Shown in pieces: positions 1 through 11,100 of a stretch of DNA of 64,000 nt. The stretch's first letter is position 1; each line of letters starts with the position of its first letter. Both the position numbers and the translations under genes were made by a program. The notes under the pieces are model-generated. The model was not told where the DNA came from and ran no database searches. It worked only from the letters and a program-made list of their open reading frames with translations. The DNA lies in contig QPMI01000411.1 of NCBI GenBank assembly GCA_004431415.1, positions 292,772 to 356,771 on the forward strand. The letters run 5' to 3'. The stretch is from Cyanophora paradoxa. Its lineage: Eukaryota > Glaucocystophyceae > Cyanophorales > Cyanophoraceae.

Positions 1-1100
1 GGTCACGTACACCCGCTGCGCGAAGGCGTCGGTGGCGGGCGACGCTGGTGCAGGCGGGCGGGCGGGCGCACGCAGGTGTACTGGGTCGTGGGGGCCATAT
101 TGGGAACCGTGACGGTGGCGGGGGTGGCGGCCCCGGTGGCGCCGGCGATGGTGGAGACGGAGCTCTTCGTGCCGCAGATGGCGATGCACTGGCCGCCCGC
201 GCCGATGCCCGAGTACGAGATGTCGATCTTGATCGTCGTCGTCGGGAGCCGCGGGTCCGCCGACGCCGAGACGATGCGGACGCTGGTCGTCACGGGCGCG
301 CCGGTGTCGTCCAGGGTCGTCGCGGAGATCGCCTCGCTGTCCGCGAACTTGTACTCCGCGTTCCTCAGCGCCGCCACGCACGAGTACTGGGTGCCCGCCG
401 TCAGTTCCGGCACGTCGATCTGTCAGGGGGCGGTCAGGGGCGAGGCAGGGCGAGCAAGGAGCGACAGCGCGAGGCAAAGCACACCAGAGCCGAGGTGTCG
501 CCCGAGGTCACGGAGAGAGTCACGGTCTTCGTCTGCTGGGTTGCCGCCGACGTGCACTTTGCCTGGACATCCATGTACCGAACAAAGCCCGCGATGCTCG
601 TGTCCTGGGCCGGGAAGGTCGCCTCGACCTTGAGTTGCGTGGCGCTGACCACGGTGACTTTGGCGGTGGGCTGGGGCGGCAGGACGTTCGCGACGAAGCC
701 GATGGAGCCCGCGCTGTCAGTGAGCGTGCAGTAGACGTTGCGCGAGGGCACGAAGCCAGTGCCGAGGACAGTGGTGCCGATGACGGTGATGGTGCCCTGG
801 GCGGCGACGCAGTTCGAGGTGCAGGCGACCTTGCCGGCAACGCAGGTGCCGGTGACGGTCCCGGAGGCGCCGCTCACAGTTGTCATGAACCCATCCGACA
901 ACTGCGCCACCGCGTGAGCAAAGCAAGAGAAGGGGAGGCGGGGGCCGGAGTGGCGGACCGGCGTGATGGTGCCCCTACTAATGGCGGACACGGTGCCTGG
1001 ACAAGAGGGATCAGCTGTGCAAACCGAGGACGGGGCAGCTTTGCATACCGATAAAAACGGCCAAGAGAAGAAAGGCACGAAGGGGTGACATCCTATTCAT
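1..1100 (-). CDS. Secreted or surface protein with Ig/FN3-like beta modules (3' end cut by window)
   Basis: The start is set at the ATG at 1100-1098 (MNRMSPLRAFLLLAVFIG). This is a basic tip plus a hydrophobic core, a good signal peptide. A second in-frame ATG lies at 1091. The first intron seems to follow directly, with its 3' splice site near 880 (CGCAG). The next exon, about 880-506, has paired Cys residues and beta-strand-like Thr/Val/Ser-rich sequence. Further exons lie at about 413-57 and then run past base 1. Segments such as TVTVPNMAPTTQYTCV and DVPELTAGTQYSCVA look like the ends of fibronectin-III-type modules. The family match is by feel only. The protein is probably extracellular. 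The C-terminus is outside the window. Confidence 0.6.
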
Positions 1101-2903
1101 GTTCCTAGCAATCTTTACACCCGATATCCCTGCGGGGTCGGTCAGCGCGCCCGCTCGAAATTATCGCGTGGGAACGGGGCGCCCGCTCACCCTACTGTCA
1201 CGGCACACCCTTTAAAGAAAGAAAAGAAGTCGAAAAGAGAGACTTCCGCCGATCTGCGGGCCGGAGGTCAGTCGGGAGGGCGGCGGGCTCGAGGGGACCG
1301 TACGCGTACGCGATACGCACCAACTACTTAGCATCCAGGGAACTCGAATCGCGATCCTCCTGCCGAAAACACGCTCCTGCCTGAAGGGGAACTTAGCTTG
1401 CGAACTTTCCCGCGAGCCCCGAAAACCGCGCAGACCTCTTCCTCCGCAAAGGAGACTTGCTCAAAGACACGGGAGAAGTTGCGTGGTGGGTCGGATCAGG
1501 CTCAGTAGGGCGTTTGCTGACGGTCGCGCGCTTTTAAATCTGAATTGGGGAACTGCGCAGCGGAAGTGGTCAGGGCGAGCTGGGGACGGTAGGATCGCGT
1601 GCGTTTTATCGATCCCCGCTGTTAAAAGGCCACGATCGCCCCGACCGAGCCAAGGGGAACTAGCGCAAAAATGCGAGCCGCGCGATCTTTCACTTCTCGG
1701 TGCCCACCCACGCCTTCCGATGCAGAGGGATCGCTTAAACGCATAAGCGAACCTTTTGAGGCGGATGCCTGCTTCCCCAGAAGTTCCAAACTCCGCCGGG
1801 TGCGTATGTGGCTGCGCGTCCGCGTCAGCGTCCCGTCAGCGCGATCCCAAGGCGTACGATCCCACCTGTGCTCAGTTCAGGGCTGCTGGACGCTAACTCC
1901 TGAAGGGACTCTGGTCGCTGGTGATAAACTGCTCGATTTCTGCCGGGCGAAACGCGGTGAGCTCAACGCCGATCGAACGGCAATGCTCTAGGGCCGTGCT
2001 GGGCTAAGGTGCTGCTCGCCGAAGGCCTTCGACGCACCTTGGGAGCGCGGTTGCGCTGCTGTGGAATGAAGGGGCTTGCGCTGCGGCGCGAGGGTCTTCC
2101 TGCGCAGTTGCTTGACACCTGGCAAACGCGTTGCAACTGGCCGGCTTGCCCGGGTAATTTCTCGAAGCTTGCCCGCCACAATTGTTTTAACAAAACATTA
2201 ATTGTACATGTATATATATATACTTTATTGTATATTTATATGTAAGATCGAATTAACGTGCATGAAATGAAATTAATTATCTCCACTTAATTAATTACAA
2301 TTTATTAAATTGACCGCATATACGTATACATTATAATATTCAAGATTGTGCCGCATATGCGCATGAGCATGCATGCCACGGCTGCGGTTCCTCGCTCGGT
2401 TCCTCACTCGAACCGTCGCGATCGCGATCCGATGATGATGATCGCCACCTCAAACTGCAAGCTGTTAGCTGTTTGCCAAGTCACACGTGCACTGTCTCAG
2501 AGTCTCACACATCATATATGCGAGGCGCCAGCTGCAGGCTGCCAGCAGCCTGCATCATGGCATGTGCGCGCAGCCGCTGAGCTGGCATGCGCAGCTGCAG
2601 GCTGCAGCTGCGCATGCCAGCTCAGCCTGCAGGCCCCGGGCCCGCGCGCACAGCGCCAGCGCTAGCGCCGCAGCTGGCAGCTGCGCGAATATGATCATGA
2701 TACATGCACAGGCCCTGTCACAGGGTGGGCTGAACTTCGAAGAGCCTGACGCTAGCGCTTAAGCTGCAGCTGAAGAGGCCCGGCGGGCGCGGGCGCCATG
2801 GCCAGGCTGCTGCCAGCGGCCTGGCAGGCCCGCACGGCGCCGGCACCGCGGTCCCAGGCCTAGAGCCTATCTAAACGGTCTATACCGCAGTATTCCCGCA
2901 GGG
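1101..2903. other. Intergenic region, no gene seen
   Basis: No exon-like reading frame with plausible splice signals was found on either strand. The first kilobase is of mixed composition. From about 2190 to 2345 it is A/T-rich with TATA-like stretches. From 2520 to 2870 it is dense in GCAGCTGC-type short palindromes and contains one long perfect hairpin, listed separately. The 5' end of the secreted-protein gene and the 3' end of the kinase gene border it. Confidence 0.5.
2577..2625. repeat. Perfect 24-bp inverted repeat with a 1-nt spacer
   Basis: The left arm is 2577-2600 and the right arm 2602-2625, separated by one G. The arms are exact reverse complements built from CAGCTG, GCATGC and GAGCTC-like words. 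It sits inside a wider zone of short palindromes. It would form a very stable hairpin or cruciform. No function can be assigned. Confidence 0.85.
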
Positions 2904-4616
2904 CTACCGGAACATGCGCTTGTACCAGGGGGATCGCTTTGTGTCATAGTAGCTCATTACGGCCGCGCTGTGCACGTCCGGTCGGCCGCAGGCGTTGGCA
3001 CCGGCGGTCAGAGCTCGAGGCGGAAGAGGGTCAGAGCAGGGGAGGGCAGGGCGCACGCGTCGACGTTGTTGTGGCCTGCGCCACCGCCGTACCCCCAGTT
3101 GAAGCCGCCGGGGTCGACCGGGACGCCGTAGTAGGGCCCCCCTGCGGCGATGTACCCTTGGCAGCACCAGTGAGGGGGCGGCGGCGGGGGCGAAGCAAAG
3201 CAAAGCGCTGGCGCACCGGGGCTGACGTTCTGGTAGCGGGGGGAGAGGAGCGCGTTCGCGTACCCCGCGTCCGGGGCGGGGTAGCCCGGGGGCGGGGGCG
3301 GCAGCGGCGGCTCCGGCGCGGCGGCGACCGCCGCGCCGGGGCGGATCGCCTGGTCGGGGGGGAGGATCTTGAGGGGCTCTCCCGAACCCCCCGCCAGGGG
3401 CGCGGGGGGCGGCCGCGGCCGCGGGCCTGTGGCTTGTGGGCCCGGTGTCGTCGGCTGCGGGGCGGCGGGTGAGCGCTGGGGCCCACAGGGGCGGCGCGGG
3501 TTCCTACGCACTCGGGCATTGGACGGCCCCGGTGAGGGCGGGGGGGGCTTGGGCCCCGCGAGCTGCATCTGCTGCGTCTGGCTGGGCTTGAGCAGCTGCT
3601 CTGCGGGGGCGTCGGGCGCAGCCTCGGCTGGGCTGGGCTCAGGGGAGCGGCGGGGGGCGGACCGACTGTGGAGTAGGCGGTGGCGGCGAGCTCCTGGAGG
3701 GTGCTGAAGAGGCCCGTGCTGTCCGCCGTGCTCTCCCATGTCGGCGGCGGCGCCGGCGACTCCGTCCCCGGCCGGTGCGCCGCCAGGCACTTCTCTATGT
3801 ACGTCACCAGCCGGCTGAACGTCGGGCGCTCCGAGGGGCGGCCCCAGCAGCGCTCAATCTGCCAGCGCTCGAAACCGAGGCGGGCGGAAGGGCGGGCGAG
3901 GGCGGCGGGGCGGGGCGCACGAGCTCGCGGATCTGCGGGGGCGTCCCCTCCGGGATGGGTAGGCGCCTGTCCTGGAGCCCCGCGACGCCCACCACCGCGC
4001 TCGGCTGCATGCCCTCCCACCTGCGCCCCGCCCCGCCCGCCGGCGCTCGGAGACGGCCCCGGCCGCCCCTCCCGTGCACAGAGGAGGAGCGCACGGGAAC
4101 TTCTGCGTGCTGATCTCCCACGCGATGACGCCGCTGCCGCAACGTAAGGAGAGGGGGGCCGGGGAGAGGCGGGGCGGCGGGGGCGGCGCGCACAAGCTGA
4201 AGACGTCGGTGCGCTCGGAGTGCTGGGCCTCGCCGCGGAGGACCTCGGGGGCGCACCACTGCGGCGTCCCGATCGTGCTCGTCGCGTTCTTCGTGCTCTC
4301 GTGCTTGATCTTCGCCAGCCCTGCCCGCCCCCGTCCCTCCGGTCAGCGCGGCGGCGCGGCGGCGCGGCGCCCCGGCGCGAGGGGCCGGGCGGGGGGAGGA
4401 GGGAAGGGCCCGGGGCCTGTGGTCGTGCGGAGAAGCCGCGCGCTGCCCCGCCCCGCCCCCGCCCGGCGCCCGCGCGGCTTCACGACGGCGGCGAGCGGGG
4501 CGGACCGAAGTCGCAGAGCTTGGCGGTGCCGTCCCGGAACATGAGCACGTTGAGGCTCTTGAGGTCGCGGTGCACCAGCTGCGCGGGCAGCTCGCGCGGG
4601 GCAGGGGGAGCTGGTG

Positions 4617-4648
<32 letters not shown>

Positions 4649-5475
4649 CGGGGGGCGGGCCTTGGCCTTGGTGGCGAGGTACATCATGCCGCAGGCGATG
4701 TCGCGGAGGACCTCGAGCTGGCGCGGCGGCTCCAGGCGCGTCTTGCGGCAGTACTCGAAGAGCGAGCCCGAGGGCGCCAGCTCCGTCACGATGAACGGCA
4801 CGTCCGACGCCCCGTGCCGCCCGTCCGGCAGGTGCGCCCCGAACGTCTGCACGATGTTCGGGTCTGCCGCCGCCGCGCCCGTCGTCTCAGCGGCGCCTCG
4901 GCGGCGGGGCGGGGCGCTGGTAGCGCACGGTGCAGGCGCAGCATGACGGCGGCCTCGTGCTGGAACTCGGTCCGCAGCGCCCCGTTCATGGCGTGCAGGT
5001 GCACCAGCCGCTTGCTGCGGCGCCGCCAGTACTCAGGCGTGCCGCAGGGACGGGCCTCCAGCAAGCTCCGACGCACCACGCGACCTCCCTCCCCTGCCAG
5101 CGCGCCCGCAGCACCTCTCCGTAGCCGCCTGGGGCATGGCGGTCACGCACGCCCTGAGGGCTCCGGACCCGTGCGGGCCGGAGGATGAAGTGAGGCGCAC
5201 CTTTTCCAAGTATACCGAGGATCTTGAGCTCTTCAGGCGCGATCTCTACATACTCTGTTGCGGCCGCGGTGAGTGCAGCTGACGGCAGAAAGCCCTTTCT
5301 AGTTCGCAGCGGGAGGGGGGCTTCGTGCCGTCGAGCAGAGCGGACGGATATACACTGTACAGCCTCCCGGCAGAGCTGGATGCAGCTCGCGTGCCCAGGC
5401 GGTTCGGAGCCTCTAACAGAGGAGGCGAGACGCACCCGACCCGAACTGGAACAAGCTGCTTGAACTGGACGTCAT
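2904..5475 (-). CDS. Tyrosine-kinase-like (TKL) Ser/Thr protein kinase with a Pro/Tyr-rich tail
   Basis: Phase-consistent joins rebuild a complete kinase core. The glycine loop GKGGYGEVLRARW spans the second intron. The catalytic Lys is in VACKRL, after a 62-nt intron at 5015-5076. Next come HPNIVQTFGAHL, the catalytic loop LVHRDLKSLNVL, DFGLAKIK, the activation-loop end GTPQWCAPEVL, DVFSFGVIAWEI and RPSERPTF. The HRDLKSLN loop is typical of TKL/Raf-like kinases, so Ser/Thr specificity is likely. The start is the ATG at 5475 (MTSSSSSLFQFGS), chosen because its exon joins in phase to the exon reading TEYVEIAPEEL before the kinase domain. The C-terminal tail after about 3790 is rich in Pro, Gly and Tyr and ends in KRSPWYKRMFR. 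It may be a docking region. No membrane span or receptor domain was seen. Confidence 0.85.
4579..4660 (-). other. GC-AG intron carrying a 31-nt homopolymer
   Basis: This intron separates MMYLATKAK from LVHRDLKSLN in the kinase gene. On the minus strand it begins GCCCGCC and ends GCGCAG. It contains an unbroken run of 31 G on the plus strand (4618-4648), so 31 C in the transcript. The exact run length is likely to be unreliable in any assembly. Confidence 0.7.
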
Positions 5476-6245
5476 CTCGACGCCTGTGCCGCGCTGGCCA
5501 GCTGCGGCAGAACCGCTCCAATTAGGGGTAGTCAATACTAGTCGCGCTTGACCGTGTACCCTTGACCTGACCTGCGCCGTGGACTGGCGGACTTCCGTCA
5601 CCTAGCCGTGGAGGAGGACGCGCGTTGCCGCACGGTCGGCATGGCGAGCTTGAGGCCGGGCGACCCGTACCCCCCCTTATGGCGAACGCAGGCTTCTGAA
5701 AAACTCGTGCGCAGGCTTCTGTCACGTCTGAAAAATGCAAACTGACTAATGTGCTTGCAATTCTCGACGTGAAAGACGCGCTCCAGCGACTGTTTTACGT
5801 GGTTTGGGGGGTTTTGTATGGCGAGAGACAGTACCCCCCTCTACCCTGCAGGGTTGCACCCTGCAGGGTGGCAGGTCGCGGGGCCACGATCACTAACCTG
5901 CGGCGGTCCTGCGCCGTCCTGCGGCGCCTGCGCTGGTCCTGCAGCGTCCTGCGCCTTGTCCTACGGCGTTCCAGCGCAGCCGGCTGCGCTATTGCCGGCC
6001 GCGTATACGTGCCAGCGTCTAATCCGGAGCCCCACAGCGTCAGCGATCTACTTGCTCGGCCGCGTGTAGCCAGCTGGGCGGGCTCCGATCAAGCGGTCAA
6101 GCGGTCATTCTTGCATTTGGCAGTCATTCTAGCGTGCTCGGCGCTTTGCGAGCGCGCAGACAAGCCATTAGCTTGCTGCGGGATGAAGAAGTACATTGAC
6201 AATTCGGTCGTCTGGCCGCCGCTTCCAGGTACGGTTTGATCACTG
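5476..6245. other. Divergent intergenic region between the kinase and the 6246 gene
   Basis: The two flanking genes are transcribed away from each other, so both promoters should lie here. The sequence has a CCCTGCAGGGTTGCACCCTGCAGGG double palindrome at about 5846-5871 and a run of TCCTGCG-like words at 5905-5960. No coding exon was recognised. Confidence 0.45.
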
Positions 6246-7709
6246 ATGAACTTTGGCAATTGGTTGGCTGAAGGAGAATCGCCAGAGTGGTATACGTATG
6301 CCAAGGATCCCGGCTATGTTATGTGCGAAGACGGCGACGAGTCTGCCGGCGGCGAATTCCTCATTCGAGAGGTGCGACACTTTAGCGCGACGTCGGCGCT
6401 CCAGTGCGACGTGGGCGCGCGACGGCCGCGGCGAGCCTCCGACGCGCTCGCGCAGAGCGCGAGCGGGAAGTGCCTCTTCTTTGACGAGGAGTACGAGGAC
6501 GCCGAGGGCTACTGGCCCCTCCGCGCCGTCGACTGCGACCCTGCGAGCCGTGCGCATGCATATGCGCACGCAAGCGCGCGGCGCTGGCTGGAGCTGGGGC
6601 CTCCTTGAGCGGCCCCGCAGCCGAGGCGCGCTTCCTGTGGTCGTTCAGCTAGCTGCCGCCCGAGCTCCAGGGCCAAGGCCTCGCCAGCCTCGAGAACAAC
6701 GCGCGCCGCTCCCTGTCCCCGGCCCTGGCCCAGCCGCGATCGCCGCCCCGCGCCCCGCTCACGCCTCGCGCGCGCGCAGGGGCGGCACCCCGACATGCCG
6801 GGCGCCTGGAACGGCTACTACGACGGGGTGCGCCGGCTCTCCAGGGGCTCGAGCCCTGCGGGCTCCGGGGCCTGGGCGAGCCTTGACGTGGCCCGCCGCC
6901 GCGTGCAGGAAGGGGGCCTGGCGCAGTGGACCCCGATCCGCGGCAGCCCGGAGCAGACCGCCGAGCTCGACCAGCACTTCATGCGCGCCCCGCGCCCCGC
7001 CCCGCGCCCCGCCCCGCGCCCCGCGCCAGCCGCCTGCTCACATGAGCCCGGCCCGCGCCCCGCGCGCGCAGCTTCGAGAAGGTGGGCGAGCAGGAAGGCT
7101 CGGTGCGCCCCGTGCAGCCAGCCCCCCGCCCTGGCCCAGCCGCCGCATCCGAGCCGTGGGCCGGGCGGGGACACTGGGACAGGACATGGTACTACCACGC
7201 CGAGGGGCGCAGCGGCGTCCCCGACGCTGTCGTCATGGACACCGAGTGCGCTCGCGCGCCCGCCCGGGGCCCCGGCGCCCCAGGCCCTAGGCCCTAGGCC
7301 TTAGGCTTTCCACCGCGCCCGCGCCCGGCCCGCCCATCCCCGCCTCGCCCCGCCCCGCCCCGCCCCGCCCCGCCCCGGCGGCTCACCGTGTCCTCGGGTG
7401 GCAGCAACAACATCGAGGAGCAGCGGTTCCTGGTGGGGCCGGCGGGGACGCTGGCGGCGCACGGGCTCGCGCGCCTGGACGCGACCCAGCAGGAGCTCGC
7501 CGAGCCCGAACTGGACGCCGACGCCGACGCTGAGGTCGAGCTGGAGCTGGAGCTTGAGCTGGGCGGCGAGGCGAGTGGGGTCCCGCGGCGCGCCTACCGC
7601 GCCCACCGACGTCGCGCGCGCGCAGGCATGGGATCCGGAGGCGGCCGCGGCGCCGGTCCTCGGCCTGCAGGCGGAGGAGGGGACCGCGGCCGAGTGCGCT
7701 CTCGCGTAG
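6246..7709 (+). CDS. Unrecognised multi-exon gene
   Basis: Exon 1 starts at the ATG at 6246 (MNFGNWLAEGESPEW...) and ends near 6372 before a GTGCGAC donor. Later exons read SGKCLFFDEEYEDAEGYW (about 6457), LPPELQGQGLASLENNARR (from about 6651), GRHPDMPGAWNGYYDGVRRL (about 6780), HWDRTWYYHAEGRSG (about 7170) and NNIEEQRFLVGPAGTL (about 7408). An acidic stretch with repeated ELELE follows. The last exon (about 7627) reads AWDPEAAAAPVLGL and stops at 7709. The aromatic, Trp-rich motifs look like a real soluble protein, but no family is recognised. Internal exon borders are approximate. Confidence 0.55.
7341..7378 (+). repeat. CCCCG pentamer tandem repeat within an intron
   Basis: About seven consecutive CCCCG units lie within an intron of the 6246 gene. 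The same pentamer recurs in most introns of this window, always with C on the sense strand. It is the clearest example of that composition. Confidence 0.8.
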
Positions 7710-8171
7710 CGGTAGCATTGGCCGTGCGCAATTGCAAGCCGCGAGGGCCGCGAGCGACGTACGACGGCCCCCCAATCCGGGACCTCGGAGGCTATAACTA
7801 TAGGCTCGGAGGCTCTTAGCGGTCCGCGCGACTGGCGTGGTTGGATTCGCTCTGAACGACTCTGAAGGCAATCGCACGTGCACCCACGCTTGATATCGAA
7901 CTGCATGCAGCGGCTCGGGCTTGGGCGTGCGCGCGCGCCGAATTCGAAGTTTTCGAACCCGAGATCGACATTCAACCTCCGAGGTCTCGCCGAGCCTTGC
8001 TAGAGTGCCAGGTTTCGTGTATCCCCCCTTGGCATACAGCTAGCTGCTGCTGCGTGTCCGCGTGGCCGGCTACCACCGGTACCAGCTCCGGGGATCCGGC
8101 CGGCTGAGTCGTGCCTGTGCGCCATCCTAGTTCAGAACCGGATGCCTCTCGACTCGGCCGTCTCCTAAACA
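7710..8171. other. Short intergenic region, same-strand neighbours
   Basis: It lies between the stop at 7709 and the start of the giant membrane-protein gene at 8172. No exon, RNA gene or repeat was recognised. It must hold the terminator of the first gene and the promoter of the next. Confidence 0.4.
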
Positions 8172-11100
8172 ATGGCGCCGAGTAGGGGGCCACGAGCGGG
8201 GCCTGGAGGCTCGGGGTGTCTTTGCAGCAGCATTTCCAGAAGCAGTCGAGCGATGGCAAAGACGCACCGCTCTCGAAGAAGACCCGCGCCCCGCAGGCCC
8301 GACGTTCGAACAGAAGAAGTCGCGGGGCGAGGACGGTGCGCGGCTGCGCTTTGCAGATCGAAAGCTAGCTGTACAGATACCGTTTGCAGGTCATGGACGC
8401 TGGCTGTCGTGTTGGCCGTCATCGCGCTCTTGCCAGCAGCACAGGCGGTGCTGGGTGTAACCGGCGACTTCGCGACTCCGCGACCGGCGGATGCCTGGTG
8501 CGGTGGCGGCTCAAGCGGCTGCCCCGCTGTGGCGTCGATCTGGCCTGCGGAGGGCCCTGTGGAGGGCGGCACGCAGGTCACCGGTGCGGGGCCCTCCGCA
8601 CAACCGGGGTCGCGTGCGCCGCTGACGCCCGCGCCTGCGCGAGCAGTGTCGGGAATGCACTTCGTCTCCGGAGCGAGCGTGCAGTGCCACTTCGGCGGGG
8701 TGGCCGTGGCCGCCTACGTGAACTCGTCGAAAACGCTCCTCTGCACGGCGCCGCAGCTGCCGGAGGGCTACAGCGAGTTCCGCGTGACGCAGGACGGCGC
8801 GGCGGTGGGCAAGCCGTCGGAGAGCGAGCTGGTCCTCTACAACGTGACGCGCTTCGTGCTGGACTGGGTGAACGAGACCTTCATCGCGCCCGACTACACC
8901 GAGCTGCTCCCCTACCGCTCCGTCGTGCCCCTCGCCTTCAACGCCTATGTCTCCGCGTCGGCCCTCTCCGCCTGGCCCGCTGCCGCCCCGCCCGGCGGCC
9001 TCCTCTCCGTCGCCGGAGCCAACCTCTACGGCGAGACGGGCGCCGGCGGGCCCGCCGCCTGGTGCGTCTTCGGCGGCGCCGGCACCGGCGGCGACGGCCG
9101 TGCGGTCTCGCGGGGGCGGGTCATCTCCACGGGGCTGGCCCTGTGCGAGCTGCACGTCCCGGGGGCGTCGGACGGGGCGCCGGCGGACTACGGGGCGGCG
9201 CCCCCGCTGCGGCAGGCGGCCTCGGTCGCGCTGCTCGGGGCGGCGGGGACGCGGGCCTGGCGGCGACGTCGGGCTGCAACGGCGGCGGCTGCAACGCGTC
9301 CGTCGCCCTCGCGAACGGCACGGCGTGCGATTGCACCGGCTGCGCCCGCTCGACGCCGAGCCTCCCCACCGCCCCCTTCGCCATCGCCGCGCGCCCTTCT
9401 TCCTCTACGGTGCGCACCCCGCGCCCGCCCGCCCCGCCCCGCCCCGCCGGGCGCCGACGCCGCGCCGCAGCGTTCGGGCTGCTGGGCCCGCGCTCGGCCC
9501 GGGGACGGGAGCGACGGCGGCCGCCTACAGCGGGCCGGAGGGCGGGGCGCGCCTGGCGCTGGCGCTGGGCGGCCCGAAGGCCCTCGGGAGGCCGAGCGGG
9601 GGAGCGGGGCCCTCGCCCTCGGGTGGTGCCGCCTCGCCGGCCGCACCCTTGTGAAGGCGGAGGCGGAGGGGCCGGGCGGGCCTCGTGCCTGCTGCCGGCG
9701 CGCCCCGCGGGGGCGCCGCCGTGCCCGTCGAGGCCTCCGTGGACGGCGCGACCTTCGACTCCCTCCCCTACTCCGTCTCCTACCTCGGCGCGCCCCGCCC
9801 CGCCCCGCCCCCGCCCTCGCCCCGCCTGACGCGCCCCCGCAGAGGGGGCGCGCGTGGCGGCGTGGGAGGCGGGCCGCGGACGGCGGCGGGGAGACGCCGC
9901 TGCGGCTGGCGGTGCGGCGGGAGCAGCGGTACGCGGGGAGGCGCCGGCGTGCGCGGCGCTGGCGGGCGGCCAGACGGCGGCGACCATCGCGAGCGGGATC
10001 GGCGAGGTCGCCCCGCGGCGTGGCTCGGGGGGCGGGGTGCCTCCTGCGGGGCAGCGTGGCGCGGGCCGCCCCCGCCGGCTTCGCGGGGCTCCTGGTCCGG
10101 GACCCCTTCACGCCCTTCTCGCGCTTCGCCGCCCTTCCCGTCGTCCTCGTCGCCGGTGCGGCCCCCGCCCCGCCCCCGCCGCCTCGCCCCGGCAGAGCTC
10201 GCCGACGTTGACGCGGCGCCCGCAGAGCGCGGGAGGTCTCGGCGGTGCTCCCGGCGGCCCCCGCGGCGGGCCTCCACGGCCTCGTCGCCCTCCGCGGCTC
10301 TTCCATGGCCTCCCGCGGCGAGGAGCTCGCCTGCTGGTTCGGGCCGGCGGGGCCCCCGACGGGCGCCCGCGTGGGCGGCCGCCGCGCGCGCCCTCAGCAC
10401 GGCCGCCGCCGTCTGCGAGCCGGCGGCCGCCTCGGCCGAGGGCGAGGTGATGTACGCCGGCGGCTCCCGCCTCGGCACGGCGCCCGTCGCCCGCGCCTCG
10501 GCCGCCCCCGAGCCGCTCGCGGCGGCGGCGACCCTCGCGCGCGCCCTGGACGCCCTCGCGCTCTCCGTGGGCGTGCGGAGCGAGGGCGGGGTGCTGGCCC
10601 CTCTGCGCGCCCGCCTCGGGGGCCGCCTCGTCGTCGCCCTCTCGCCGGCCCTCGCCGCCGCCCCGAGGGCGCCCTCCTCGCCGCCGCCCTGCCCCTGCCG
10701 CGCCCGGCGAGGCCCTCCCGCCCCTCGCCGAGCTCGCTGCCCCCGGCGCCGACTTCCTGCCCCTGCCCTCCCCCTCTCCGCCCCGCACCCGCCCCGCTGG
10801 GCCCTCCGCGCTCCCCTCCGGCGGCGTCGCCCTGACCGCCGACGGCGCGGCGCCCTCGCTCGTGGCGGTGGCGCCGGCCTCGCGGCCCGCCGCGCGCTGC
10901 TCTGGTGCCAGGCCGGCGCCCAGCGGAGCGCGGCGGCGGCGGCCGGCGAGGCGGCGTCGGCGGTGCGGTGCGCGCTGCCGGCCGGCGTCGCCCCCGCCTC
11001 TCGCTCGTCCGCCTCGTCGACGCCCTCGGGGCCCCCTTGCGGCGCTCGACCTCCGCTCTGGGCCCCCGCCGCCGCCACGGCGGCCGCCCCGCGCACGCTG

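Noticed and set aside
1101-2200. Small open frames in the 1.1-2.2 kb spacer
   Set aside because: They are short, overlap one another on both strands, and lack splice signals or recognisable motifs.
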